Source: Tetracentron sinense (taxonomy: Eukaryota; Streptophyta; Magnoliopsida; Trochodendrales; Trochodendraceae). From it: 64,000 nt of DNA. How positions within the stretch are numbered: position 1 is the first letter of the stretch; every line of letters starts with the position of its first letter. Positions 46,301 through 55,789 of this stretch are shown here, in pieces. The notes beneath the pieces were generated by a model. It saw nothing but the letters and a program-made list of their open reading frames with translations, searched no databases and was not told the DNA's origin. A program made the position numbers and the translations under genes. Where the stretch lies: positions 53,132,627 through 53,196,626 of the forward strand of contig CM026554.1 in the NCBI GenBank assembly GCA_015143295.1, given 5' to 3'.

Positions 46301-46334
46301 TTGCAGCGACATTCTTTGCCGGAAAACCAACCAT
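34352..46334 (-). CDS. Putative secreted small protein P3, intron carries a retroelement
   Basis: Exon 1 is 46334-46241 (94 nt) and exon 2 is 34530-34352 (179 nt), encoding 90 residues if the 11.7-kb intron is spliced. The signal peptide is NVAATLSILLLLGGLPATSS. The mature part has GLWLFSGCQ, a Cys-containing GNFGCESQV motif and a shortened tail SRTPAPPSPSVRR. Donor and acceptor match those of P1, P2 and P4. The intron holds a complete Ty3 element in the same orientation (34999-45915). A second LTR-type element (46387-48566) lies between the start codon and the TATA-like box. Both exons remain open, but normal expression is doubtful. SRT replaces the SRR of P1, P2 and P4. Confidence 0.55.
34999..35631 (-). 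repeat. 3' LTR of the Ty3 element
   Basis: 633 bp, starting TGTGAGGGG in plus sense and ending ATTACA. About 230 bp shorter than its partner at 45053. Contains a 46-bp tandem repeat. Confidence 0.9.
35313..35550. repeat. 46-bp tandem repeat in the 3' LTR
   Basis: About five adjacent copies, some partial, of a unit containing GTCGTCAGAGTGAAGACG and GTTCACAAGACCACGG. On the element's own strand this falls in the U3 part, upstream of the expected promoter. Also present at 45598-45830. Confidence 0.85.
35964..35971 (+). promoter_or_regulatory. TATA-like box for the plus-strand open region of the Ty3 element
   Basis: TATAAATA, about 220 bp upstream of the ATG at 36190, in a unique stretch between the LTR and the open region. 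Suggests the additional ORF is transcribed independently of gag-pol. Confidence 0.5.
36190..38524 (+). CDS. Additional antisense open region of the Ty3 element (fossil part)
   Basis: Three long plus-strand open stretches (36190-36861, 37111-37730 and 37769-38524) lie opposite to gag-pol. The first resembles the plant domain filed as 'putative gypsy type transposon' (PF04195): LHFGEEDVLPDH, then a LRFPLSPLTDSVL-like motif. The second is Ala/Pro/Ser-rich with a basic patch. The third is a long heptad-rich coiled coil. Intron-like boundaries separate them, as reported for additional ORFs of Tat-lineage elements. An AT-rich probable polyadenylation region follows at about 38560-38620. Role unknown. 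Confidence 0.65.
38881..39157. repeat. Two copies of a 138-bp tandem repeat
   Basis: Each copy starts GTAACTCGTGGTGGGACACC; the second begins at 39019. They lie between the 3' ends of the two convergent coding regions of the Ty3 element, next to a smaller AT-rich duplication at about 38680-38790. Confidence 0.8.
39229..42576 (-). CDS. Ty3 element pol: RT, RNase H, second RNase H, integrase (fossil part)
   Basis: An open frame of 1115 codons. Order of parts: reverse transcriptase (VCIDFTNVNKACPKD, GYSGYNQI, YIDDIVVKS), the usual RNase H region, a second RNase H-like domain (LLYVDGSSN, NNEAEYEALILGL, VFCDSQLVV) and integrase (zinc-binding HSGG...CSQC, then DIVGPFPRAP and ISDNGKQFTG). The second RNase H marks the Tat lineage. 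It lies downstream of gag-pro on the same strand. No chromodomain is seen at the C-terminus. Confidence 0.9.
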   Translation of the reverse strand: MEEESTGESQVNHSVEPTKLVNLGTENEPRMLQIGTCLTTDEERELVNFLRKNLDVFAWSHEDMTGIRPEIICHHLNVDPVVNPVKQKPRRLAPAYHEAVNEEIDKLIRHGFIREVQYPEWIANVVVVPKKNGKVRVCIDFTNVNKACPKDFFPVPRIDRLITATAGHEVLSFMDGYSGYNQILLAEDDQEKTAFITERGLFCYRVMPFGLKNAGATYQRLMNLMFGPLLGKSVEVYIDDIVVKSRTRVSLVADLAEPFSILRTFNLKLNPEKCTFGVASGKFLGYLVSQRGIEANPAQIRALIDMPEPKTRKEVQKLTGRIAALNRFISKSSDRCRPLFELLRKNSVFRWTEECSQSFAALKTYLGSAPILSVPEPGEVLYLYLSVSGRAIGSVLLRSHDGVKKPVYFVSKTFHKAESNYSRMEKVCLALVFSAEKLRPYFQAHTIVVITTYPLKTVLGRPETAGRMSKWAVALSEFDIQYQARTAEKGQAVASFLVDFPVEEAETSAESDRHELPDDTEENSVVEDEGGEGTKLTAWCDWLLYVDGSSNVSGLGLGAVLVSPDHVKVQKLTRLGYAASNNEAEYEALILGLQSARELGISKLRVFCDSQLVVNQVNGTYECRDERMRRYAALLQEQRKAFDVIEIKHVRRDDNRHADALAYLTSMMQADEPKTILMEYQEYPSIELQTQRTVLSISQVPSWMTGIIIYLQNGILPSDAKEARRIQYKAPRYTLVDGELYRKSFGGPLLRCVHPEDVERILAELHEGICGIHSGGRTIAHRALGQGYFWPYMQADAQKYVRKCSQCQRHAKLIHAPAQELNIVSQPWPFARWGLDIVGPFPRAPGNLIFQLVATDYFSRWIEAVPLARIREQEVKKFLWEHIICRFGIPQSIISDNGKQFTGKLIADFCQELKIKHIFSSPYYPQGNGLAEAANKNILNALKRRLEDSKGKWTSELRNALWGYRTTPRSPTNETPFSLAYGAEAVIPTEVFLPTIRSRKKHGEENKNVELMAIHLDLLEEKREDASIQMKRYQQQLRKAYNKKVRKRALQVGDLVLRKVFPNTREINSGKLGPNWEGPYIVDRVGSPGVYYLKDLQGNVIQKSWNIMNLKQFFQ
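42733..44982 (-). CDS. Ty3 element gag-protease (fossil part)
   Basis: The frame starts at MADQTPQS (ATG 44982). It holds a gag core (VPNFVKFDGRRDPIDHL, then AFPSSLTGAAARWF), an Arg/Glu-rich linker, a zinc-knuckle-like CQYHKCHGHLTNRC, and an aspartic protease (VLIDPGSGADILYL, ending near YNAILGRW). This is the usual gag-pro order for plant Ty3 elements. Confidence 0.88.
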   Translation of the reverse strand: MADQTPQSIIENQPLQAISCTPSTAQTFTSGPSSGQPERPITMSDPILLLLQQQQATLSQIVSQQQSLQERLDALEHGNLEIDDESPRGGSAARKLNFPPSPPPKRTAPTSPSAPENLERRFTLTPSTEEATHPRSLGAHAEHRDLRVSDDGLKTGLTLKDVETLINARVRGTTGGASLDQYAQKYKDEEETSPFSKEIVESYTPSKFTVPNFVKFDGRRDPIDHLTDFKNVMAVRNPDENLLCKAFPSSLTGAAARWFRNLPAGSIRCMADLRSVFIDQYIINKKKKAGADSLFAMRMKSAESLRDFIQRFTDEVSNIDKIEDCTCIAAFKNAIPKSSKLYESLALDCPIKMDELIVRASKYGRMEEDIAATTRPRARGVDAVEWGSRPSSKRGKRSKYESSSSDEEPRRRIRQEKVVYVERQGEPNRLSLGIRQDADSSRKTDLRSNFRRRDDRAYQGREEPGHYKERGNRATERRPFASRGGQVNFSASPATIMKTMEDKSYFEWPARTVRDVTTGPRAHKYCQYHKCHGHLTNRCRILREYLERLVSEGYLGEYVNSGREEGHTTEPSTRSHEGEPSGHMSRGGEAPKGVINVIHRARAPEVDVEQQYRAKARKLSHVAKVCQVRSTTKEVEQVLSFTDQDMTTVVRPHYDALVLSMRIGDFDIRRVLIDPGSGADILYLHAFAKMELDPAVLVPAQTPLIGFEGSSMQPLGEVVLPVKAGPITLSTRFSVIDAPSPYNAILGRW
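45034..45050 (-). other. Primer-binding site of the Ty3 element
   Basis: TTGGCGCCGTCTGTGGG on the minus strand, starting a few bases inside the 5' LTR. TGGCGCC is a common start of plant retroelement primer sites; the tRNA was not assigned. Confidence 0.65.
45053..45915 (-). repeat. 5' LTR of the Ty3 element
   Basis: 863 bp, TG...CA, sharing nearly all of the 633-bp partner apart from one block. Followed by the duplication ATATG. Confidence 0.9.
45598..45830. repeat. 46-bp tandem repeat in the 5' LTR
   Basis: Same array as in the partner LTR, with the same copy order including a partial unit, so it was present in the parent element. Confidence 0.85.
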
Positions 46335-46386
46335 TTCGACGAGTAGGAAAGTCTTTCAGTCGGTTCACTTGGTAATGAGGAGTATT

Positions 46387-48566
46387 TGAAAGTATGCCAC
46401 TTTTTAATTTTAGAAACACAGTTCTTGGGGGGCATACATCGAATCCCAAGATCTGACTAAGATTCTAAATGATTTTATTCAATAAAGGTTAGAATAACAT
46501 TCACCTTTGCGACTTTGAAATTGTTAAGTCAAATCGACGTTAGAATAGTACTCGCAAAACTTCACAAGTGTCAAGTCTCCTGTCGATTCACACGAACCTT
46601 CTTTTTCCTTTAAAGCTTTCTCTAATGGAAGCTAATGGCCCTTCCAAATTTTCAGCTCTAGGAATCTTGAATAAAGATCCAATCTTTATTGATCAAGAAC
46701 TTTTCTTGATGAACAAGATGAATTCTTGCTTTTCCTCAAGATCCAATCAAGAAGACAAAAAGAAGAGAGAGATGGGTGTGACCATACACCTCAAGGAGAG
46801 AGAGGGGAGGGTGTGAGGTTTTTTTTAGGAGAGGGAGAGAAGAAAAAATTCTGGAGAATTATGTATCTTAAAGGGCTGGGCATCCAATCCTTTATATAAG
46901 TTCTCTCTTGGTTGCTTGAATTGTAATCCAATTATAATTCATTAACCTTATCCTAATCCAATTAGGATTCCTCAATAGTTTCCTTTATTGATTATTCTCC
47001 TAATCCAATTAGGATTAATCTTAAAAGAAACTAACCTTATCCATTAGTAACTAATCTTATCCTTATCCAATAAGGAATCTTGAATTAGTAACTAACTAAT
47101 GGAATCCCTAACAATTAGGGAATCTTTAATTAGTAACTAACTAACTAACTAACCTTATCCAATAAGGTGTTAATTAATTAGAAACTAATTAAAATAAAAC
47201 TTCCTCCATAAAGTGGGCGTCCCACCCTAGGTGGGTCCCACTCCACACGCCCAAAGGGTTTCCAAAACCCTTCTTGGTCACTTGAATTATTCTTTTATAA
47301 TAATTCCCAATGGGTCCTACCCATTTGGTTTTTCACATCTAATGTGATTCCACCTTTTAGAGCTTCACTATACCATATAGTGATTACTTAGAGAAATTAA
47401 TTAATTTAATTATAAATTAAATTAAATACTTTAAGAAGGTCCTTGTGTGTGAGATCTAAAGGGATCTCCTATTTCCGGTTGTGGGACCAAGTACTTCACC
47501 TTTTTGGTTGAAGCATTGTCACTAGGAAACAGCTTTCCTAAAACTCCATTAGGATCATAGAATGTTATCTAAGTCCCTGGACTTCCACCAATCACAATTA
47601 ATGTCCATTAACACAATGTGATTAACCTCCAGAAATTAGAGAATTGCTTGTAAGTACCATCTCACAATATATTTACAAATAAATCCTTCCACATTCTGAT
47701 ATCATATGTAAGCTTCCGGGATTGGAACTATTCCACTGTCTTAGTCCCTAACTTATGAATAGAACTCTTTCTCATGATTACTTTTCATTGAACTGAACCT
47801 CCAAAACACTTTTGAAGAAACATTAGAAAAGAACTGACATATATATTTACATATATACTTTTCCATATTAAAAATATCAACTTCGATAAAGACCATTTTA
47901 CCGAAAAGCACCAGTACTGGATTTAACAGTTCAGTTCAACAAGTATCACCTTGATATCATTATCTCCAATTAAGGAGTTGTGGATTCCTTATTGAGTGTT
48001 TACACACTTCTCCAAACATAGTGTACATGACCCAACGTACCCGGAGTTAGTCCTGTGTATTGGACATTGCCGTTTGGCACATCAAAGCCATATAGACAAA
48101 TGTCTGAGAAAATGTTAACCTCTCAGGTCTAAGGACAATTTGTCAAATGGATAACCCTAATACAATCTGACAGTGTATTCCATAGGGTATCCACTAATGA
48201 CCCCGTTCAGTATTATGTACTTGCTACATATACTCACATGTTAGTCAAGAGTCACCACTCTCTGTGAATGAGATTCATCACACTATCTCATAGAACTACA
48301 CATGTGCAAGCCATGATCAAGTACGGCGCCCGACCAGTACTCTAGAGGCTTCGAACAATATTAGGTTTACAAGGAACCGGAAAATCATATCTCCTCGCAA
48401 CCTTTGCATGATTTTCCTACAATGTTACCTATGGAACTTTATGTCATCATCATATGAGACAGTAACTAATATAAATACCCTTTATAGTTGGTTGTGTGAA
48501 TATGATGTTTGTCTAATCAACATAGAAAAGTCTCTTATTGGCTTTCGAGGGCATATATGTCCAACA
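46387..48566 (-). mobile_element. Solo-LTR-like element, 2.2 kb (fossil)
   Basis: On the minus strand it runs TGTTGGACATATATGCCC to GGCATACTTTCA, flanked by a perfect 5-bp duplication GTATT (46382-46386, 48567-48571). There is no coding region. Inside are repeated CCTTATCCTAATCC-type segments. P4's leader (about 60595) has the empty site. Long Copia-type LTR is the likeliest source; family not certain. It separates the start codon of P3 from its TATA-like box. Confidence 0.7.
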
Positions 48567-48589
48567 GTATTTCTGTCATACAAATGAAG

Positions 48590-48597
48590 TATAAATA
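48590..48597 (-). promoter_or_regulatory. Displaced TATA-like box of P3
   Basis: TATTTATA on the minus strand in the same context as at P1 and P4, but now 2.26 kb from the P3 start because of the inserted LTR-like element. Confidence 0.5.
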
Positions 48598-48939
48598 GAC
48601 GACTCTAAGGAGGTCGGGGAATATGTATTGAATTAGTCTAGGATACTCCTAATGTGTATTCCCATATAAAACTCCAAATTCCTAATTGTTTATCTCAATT
48701 ATCAAACGGTTAGGATTAGAGTTTATATGGCATTAGAAAAGACAAACCGGTTATATACGATTAGGATTATGAAGTACATTTGGGAGTATATTTGAGAGTA
48801 CCATGGATCGAGTCATATATATCGCCCAGCACTAAGGAGAATCTTAGCATAGTGGGATACGAAGAATGTCATGGGCCCTCATTACATGACTCTATAGAGA
48901 TGAAGTCTCTTGGTTTTGGAGTCTTGTTTCGATGGGTTT

Positions 48940-49140
48940 ATTTGTGTCCGAGCTTCGTGCCGTGTAGCTGTGTTGTCGTGGCTGCCCTTGGTTGATTCCC
49001 CTTGTGGTAGTCTCTTGTTCTCTTTCCTCGTCTCTCTAGTCTCTCCCTTTCTTTTGTTCATTTTTCCTTTTATTTTTAATAAAATTAGTCCGGTCCACCC
49101 TAACCCCCAGCTTTCTTCGTTCAAACAAAAAAAAGCCTCG
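48940..49140 (+). mobile_element. L1 3'-end-like fragment with poly(A), unit A copy
   Basis: A CT-rich stretch, a TTTTTAATAAAA motif and a tail CAAACAAAAAAAA resemble the 3' end of plant L1 elements. Counterpart at about 60985-61190; P1 and P2 flanks lack it. Confidence 0.45.
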
Positions 49141-49764
49141 CTTTCACATCTGTAGTTAGTTTCCGGAAAGAAGTTGGTCTTTATTCTCCGTGTCCTTTAT
49201 ACGGAAATCAGAGACCAGGGAAGGGAGAATGTATCATCCAACTTGAATCCATTGCTAGAGGGATTTTACTGCGGAAGGTTTATTAGTCATGTCACCTCAG
49301 CTCTTAGGTTAAATTTTCTCGAACCCAAACTAGGCCCTTGGTTTGGTTGCCGAGAAAATAAGTGAAAAAAGAGAAAATGAAAGAAATTTAGATGAAACAC
49401 AACTAAAAATTATATTAAAAATCTGAACTTTTCTTTTCTTTTTCCATGTTTTTACCTATTTTCACCGATCTTTCTTGCAATGGATTCAAGTTCTGTATCA
49501 TTATTATGGTTTGACTTTGACTTCGTAATAAGAGGCAACACTAGGTACCAGCACTTAGCACTTTCATGTGTGGGAAAGCAGTACTAAAGAGATGGAAAGT
49601 TTTTCAACAAAAAAAAATAAAGAAAGTGATACTAGAATGATTTTTCTTTGAGGTACTGGTAGTTCCACCAACTGTCTCATTAACCCTAGTTGGTCAACAT
49701 TGAGAAAAATCGTTAGGTGGATATGAAGAAATCCAGAGTCCATAGGGAGACCATCTACACGAGA

Positions 49765-51300
49765 CTTTTTCGAAGTACAAGTCCTTGTAAAACCCGACCA
49801 CACAATTTTCTATCTCCTCCAGGTCCGTCTTCAAAACCCTATCGATTTCAAGGTCGGATATGAAATTTGATTTTTTATATGAAAATTGGTCATCCGATGG
49901 AAGAACTTTGTGTTTCGGTCCCCCTCTTTGAGTCATCTGATCCAGAACTTCAGTTTCCAACGGATCTCCTCAAGCCTAATAGTCTTGAAGTAGTCAAATT
50001 TCTTAGAAGCCCTTGCACCGCTCTCCTCTTCATTGAGGGGTCTAATATTCTATATGGCATCGAGGACCTCTATATAGTGGAGAAGCATGACTTTCCCCTC
50101 TGCCACATTCCCAAAGACCTCTTTGTTCCAACTTTTAAGTTTGGCATTGAGAGCTTTTAATTTCAACCTGAAATGGGTGCTAGGCCCCCAAACCTACATG
50201 GGATTACCAAGCCTCCAATACTATGGCTTTAAAACCCTCCGATTGGAGCCACATGTTTTCGAACCGAAACGGAGTAAAGCCACCCTTGAATCATTCAAAT
50301 GCCAAAAAAATCGGGACATGATCCAAGATAGGTTTGGGTGGGGAGGACTGGATAAGGTTAGGGAGCATGTCCTCCCAAGCAATTGATACTTGGAATCTAT
50401 CAAACTTACTGGCGAGTGGACCAAACGGGAGTTGAGACCAAGTGAATTTAGTTCCTCAAATTGGATAGTCAATCAGATTCTGCCTACAGATAAAGTTCCC
50501 AAATCTTTTCATCTTAGCCGAGAACGAATGAACGCCTCTCTTTTCATAAGGGAACCGAATACAATTGAAATCCCTGCCCAAGCACCAAGGGGCATCCCAA
50601 CGGATACTCACATCTTCGAGTTCCTGCTGGCATCAGACACTCCCCCGATGTGTCGTATAGGCCTGAGAAAACCCATTGATTTCCCCTACTCACCAGACGA
50701 CCGAGAATAGATATCAAGTATGCCCCCAGTTCTGATTCCAGAACTGTGATTTTTCTCTTATCCCAAGCTAATAAGACACCTCCCGCAGCTCCTAAAGAAG
50801 GGACACTAAGCCAATCAGCCGGCCTATCACCCCATCACTTCCGAACAATCTGAGGGCGAATAACCTCTAATTTGGTTTCCTGAATGCAAAGAATAGAGAG
50901 GTTTTTAGAAAGGACAAACTTTGTTATTGTCGCTCATTTTTCAAGGCAACTCAAGCCTCTAATATGGCCAGTATAAGATACTTATGACTGACATTGATAA
51001 GTGAGAACCCTTGCCCAACCTAGCAAATTTAGGAGCTAGACTACGACGTGACCTATCGTAGTTGACGGAACACTCCAACCTCCTCAACTCTATCACTGAT
51101 TTCCTCACCAAACCTAGGGAATGCCCTGTTTTGGGCTTCACCATCCTCTCACGCCCTGACCTTTCAAGAGATTGAAATAATCTCGTGAACTCCCCTTCAT
51201 TTTTTTCAGGACCCACTCAAAGATAGTACCTAAGATCATTGTAGGTTGGGGGGAATATGGCCTCCCCGGGACCCACTAAAACTTCCTTTGTGAATTGTAA
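49765..51300 (-). mobile_element. L1 LINE endonuclease fragment, unit B copy
   Basis: Near-copy of 31070-32640 with the same order and the same truncation before the reverse transcriptase. Its lower limit abuts the peptide-gene flank at about 49760 (ATCCAGAGTCCATAGG then GAGACCATCT). Stops differ in part from the unit A copy, so it has decayed independently. Confidence 0.75.
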
Positions 51301-52316
51301 GAACAATAGAATGACATTTAGTGAAAAAAAACAAAAGACACAACAAAATGACACTAAGAGGGCGTTTGGTAACACTATTAAAAACTAATAAGTTCTTTTT
51401 TTTGGTAAATAAGTACTTCTTGTAAATAAGTACTTTTTAGAAGTAAGCAAGGTTCGAAATTTCGATTTCGCATGTCATTTCGAGCCTTGGAAAAAAGATA
51501 TATTGAGGATGTTTCGCAAGATATATCGATTTCGAGGGAACAATATCGCACGAGAGGAAAAAATTGAAAAAAATAGTGAAAAACATGGAATTTTCCAATG
51601 AAACTTAAGGAAATGTTAAAATAGATGTTAATACACATCTGAGAATCAAAAAAATTAAAAAAAAATAATGTATGTAAGAGATGCAATGAGAAAGTAGCCA
51701 AAGATGTGCGCTGACACTGACGACAATGTATGGTTCACTAATATTGATGTAACTTATATAAAAAATTGCATTTATTTCTCAATCAAGCATAACATTTAAC
51801 TCAAATACAATCAATTTTATACATAATAATTAATACATTAATAATGATATCTCCAACTTCAAGTTAAATGACATGTTTTCTGCTTGTTTAAGCTATAATT
51901 TCTTCTTGATATTTCTATATATTGTCAATTGATGATCTCAATGTTTTTACAGGACTAAATTAATATGAGAAGAGGATGGGATAGTTGAATTATTAGAGAC
52001 TCTGCTTCAAGACTCAAGAGAAAAAGAAGAAGACTGTAATTTTATTTAAATATGAAGTTGATGTAATTATGTAAAAAGAAGTTAATGTAATTTTATTTAA
52101 ATGTGCAGGACCCCAATTCAAGTATTTTTATTTTATTTTTGATGTAAACAAGCCAGACCTCTATGTCTATTGAGTGTTGTCTATTGAGCTATAATTTTTT
52201 TAGGTTTTTTTAAAATTTAATTTTGATGTAAACAAGCAGGACTTCTAAAAAAATAACATTATGATATATATCTATTAAAATAAGTCCTTCCAACCACAAC
52301 AAGTACAATCACAAGC

Positions 52317-55300
52317 TCACATCCACATGGAGTTACGCGCAGGGTCAAAGTCATCTGTGTCCTGACTAGACTGCTGATAGTACTGATTCTCCACATAAGT
52401 ACAATATTCTGTCCAGTTCATCTGATGAGAGAACAATGATGTATACTCATATACATAACGCTGATAGTCATCTACCCCAACACGAATCAATACTCCCATC
52501 GGTGGATACTCTGGATAATAATTGATAACTGTCACCGGCACTGGCACTGGTACTGGCACTTGCACTTGCACATGAGGTTGTACACCTCCATACGAACCAT
52601 ACCCATAATCATACGGCTCATACCCAGAAACATATCCATATGGATACTGACCCTCTAGCTATGGTTGTTCATAGTCAGATTGTCAAGAGCTCGATGTCTG
52701 AGACTGTTCATCTTGGTCATGGCTGGAGGACCGAGTACGATGATATCCTCTAAAACTAGAGCCTGGATGTTCCCTAGCCTTAAACCAATCATCTGTTAAT
52801 CCATATCTCTCATAAATGGTTCCTCGTCTCGTTCCTTGGCCCTGCCCCTTCCCCTACCCCTGCCCCTGCCCTTGCCACTGCCACTGCCACTGCCCTGCCC
52901 TACCGACGGGAGGTATAATTTATTGGTTGGCTTGCTTCTGGATGTGATAATGGAGCACCATGATCCTGATCCTGTGTAGAATGGTCAAATGAAGCCTCAC
53001 CAGTGAATGGGCTAAGAGGCCTCTGGCTCAACTCTGGTTCGGCGTTGCCTCCATCCCCAGGATTGTCGTCGTCGCCTCCAGACCCTCCACTACTCTCATC
53101 ATCAGTAGCGTGGTCATCACCACCCTCATTAATATCATCAGAATGAGAATCTGATAATCCACCCGTCGCAATGGTTGCAACACCTGAAGTCGTAGGATCT
53201 CTCATCAACTCAGCAAATGAATCTTCGCTAGTGCTCGACCCCACTTCAGTAGCTACGACTCTGTCCACATCAATGCCCATCTCAGTGGCATCCCTAGCTA
53301 TAACTATGTTCAGACGTTCATCATCCTCATCAAGAGCAGAGACCCTAACCCACTCAGAAAGTGGGTTATTCTCATCTCATTATGACCGACTTCCATCAAG
53401 TTTAAGGAATCCTGCTCCGATATTTTTCCAGTTGTGCTTTGCAATCCTCTGAGTCGTAGCTACATATTATAGTGACAGAATACCAACTTTTGTAGCTTTT
53501 TATATCCGAGTCGGTTCCACTGCTTTGTGTGGATGAGAGCAAATGTACTCCAATTACGCTTGCATGCCGAAGATGAAGCATTCTGTGCTAGCACGTGAGT
53601 CGCCAACTTTCTTAGGTGCGGACAGTCAATCCCGTAGCTATCAATTAAACATGATTATCATTAGTTTCATAAATACATTTGATGTGCTGTTAAATATGTA
53701 CTTTCTTATGTACAAGTTGCTCACCTGACATCATCTTACTCCTTGACTCCTTAGCAGCAATTCTACCAAAGCTCCCCCACGCATCTTTGAAGCAAACTAA
53801 CTACAAAGTTTGAAAACACACTTTCTAATTATGCTCAAGCCACAAAGTACTAGAATGCATTCATGCACATAAATATACTATAGTTAAATACGTTTTATGT
53901 TTACCTCATTCCCAAAATCTCCTTTCCTCTTACACTTTGAGCCCAACCTCTCAAACACGTCATGTACGGCTTTTACTAGGTCGTCCCGATTCTCCAGTTG
54001 GTTCTTGTAATGGTACTTGGGGTTCAAATAGTATGCTGACACGTGATCATACAAAAAAAACTATCAACAACACAATAACAATTTAATGTAAACATCTAAC
54101 AAAAATAATAGTACCAACTTACCAGCAGCATGAAGTGGATGCCCCAATGTCTTATCCCATCGATCATTAATAATCTTGTGGACCCACTTGTATCAACGGG
54201 GAGACACATTCTTTATTGACTCCTTCATAACCCGCATCAATTCGTACATAGAACCCATAGTCGGCTACTTATCCACGTCTACTACCTTGAGGACACGATA
54301 GATAGGCTCTAGTATGGCAACCGTGTCACGCGCTTTATCCCAAAATGCATTGCTGATGATGATGTCCTCAACTCTCTTCGCCAAAACAGTGCGACGACCG
54401 GCATACTCTTCCCAAGATGCATTAGTGAACATTGCCTTGAGTCCAACTTTATGGTTCAACAAACTCTCCAAGGCAATGAAATTAGTCGTGAAGCGCGTTG
54501 CCCCTGGCCGTGCTATGTCACCACCACACGTGGCTCTCATCTTTGCAAGAATCCAGCCATGGTTGTATATGAAGTTGGTGACTATCCTTGCCTCTTCAAT
54601 AACAGATTTCACAGTAGGCCTCTCTCCTATGGCCTGTAGCATCAAGTCTATGCAATGGGCGGCGCACGGGGTTCAGTACAGGTGATACTTCTTCATAAGC
54701 ATCTTCCCAGCCTTCACAAAGGCGCTCCCGTTATCAGTCACCACCTGCACTACATTCTTTTTTCCCACCTCTTCAACATTCTTCATTAACCCATAGATAA
54801 ACTTTGCATCCTTTATCTGATCAGATGCATCCACAGACTTCCAAAATATTGTCATTCCCACACAATACACCATGAAGTTAATAATGGAAAGTCTAGTAAG
54901 CCCTGTCCACCCGTCATACATAATTGTAACCCCAAAAATTTCCCATGACGGCCTAAGACTGTCAATATAATCTCTTACCTCCTTCTCCTCTGCATCTAAA
55001 TATTTTCTTGTGATCTCAAATGGAGAGGGAGGCGGTACCCCTGGACCAACTCGTGCGGCCTCGTCGATCATGTTCTTAAACTATGGGGTCGAGGCGGCGT
55101 TAATAGGCACATGACTATGAATAAAGAACTTCGATACAGTTATCCCAAGCATGTCTGCTAAATTTCCCCCACTCCATAGATCTTTCAACCTTCTCTGTTT
55201 TGCATCTCGATTCCTGTAAAGACTTGAATCATGTGGTTGCTCTGGGACCCTCACGCTCTGACTACGTCCAAACATCCTCTGACTCCCAACATTTGTCTTT

Positions 55301-55785
55301 GTGTTACCCCTCGACCGTGATGGTTCTGCACCTGTACTACCTCTAAAACCAGATGACTGTAATTCACACTCCTGCTGCTTTTCCCATTGACTCCGCATAG
55401 ATTCCCGGTAGGTCTGTCGATATGCAATCCTCTCATCAACTCCTGTACAGTCAATTGGGAAAGCACAATCTTAATCCTCATCATCTTCCTCATCCACAGC
55501 TCGTGGTGGACTTATACGATGCCTCAATTCTGCGTGAATCTCTTTCGCACGGTTGGCGGCCTCCTCCCTATTCTTAGCCCAAGCAGCAATGTTTTCCCTC
55601 ATTGCCTTTTTAATTTCTGGTGGACAACTCGTACAGGGTAACACATCTCGATGACTCCCGGCAAGATGTTGCTTTAGCCGAGTCATGCCCCCACTCTTTA
55701 TCACTTTACCACAATAATTACACACCGACCAGTTTTTATTCCCATCCACTGGTTTTCCATGCGACTAACCTATGTCTGGTGCCAT
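52317..55785 (-). pseudogene. hAT transposase: BED finger, DUF659, C-terminal dimerisation
   Basis: From ATG 55785 one reading frame carries a BED-type zinc finger (CNYC and HLAGSH), a linker, a DUF659-like catalytic region (TIMYDGWTGLTRLSIINF, VVTDNGSAFV, then a TPCAAHCIDLML motif) and LNPKYHYKNQLENRDDL. After intron-like gaps (about 54120-54040 and 53900-53650), the hAT dimerisation signature follows (SSACKRNWSTFALIHTKQ, about 53560). An acidic Gly/Asp-rich tail and a Tyr-rich C-terminus end at 52317. In-frame stops appear near 55770, 55475, 55082, 54670, 54268 and 54198, so it is inactive. Several stops fit single C-to-T or G-to-A changes, for example TGA where LYWTP is expected. Confidence 0.8.
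52835..52905. repeat. CCCTGC/CACTGC simple repeat
   Basis: An array of hexamers on the plus strand; on the transposase strand it encodes Gly-Lys-Gly-Arg and Gly-Ser-Gly type runs, so it is probably part of the low-complexity C-terminal coding region. Confidence 0.6.
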
Positions 55786-55789
55786 AATG

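Noticed and set aside
46568-46816. 82-codon plus-strand frame in the 2.2-kb LTR-like element
   Set aside because: No domain; lies in a non-coding repeat with clear LTR-type ends.
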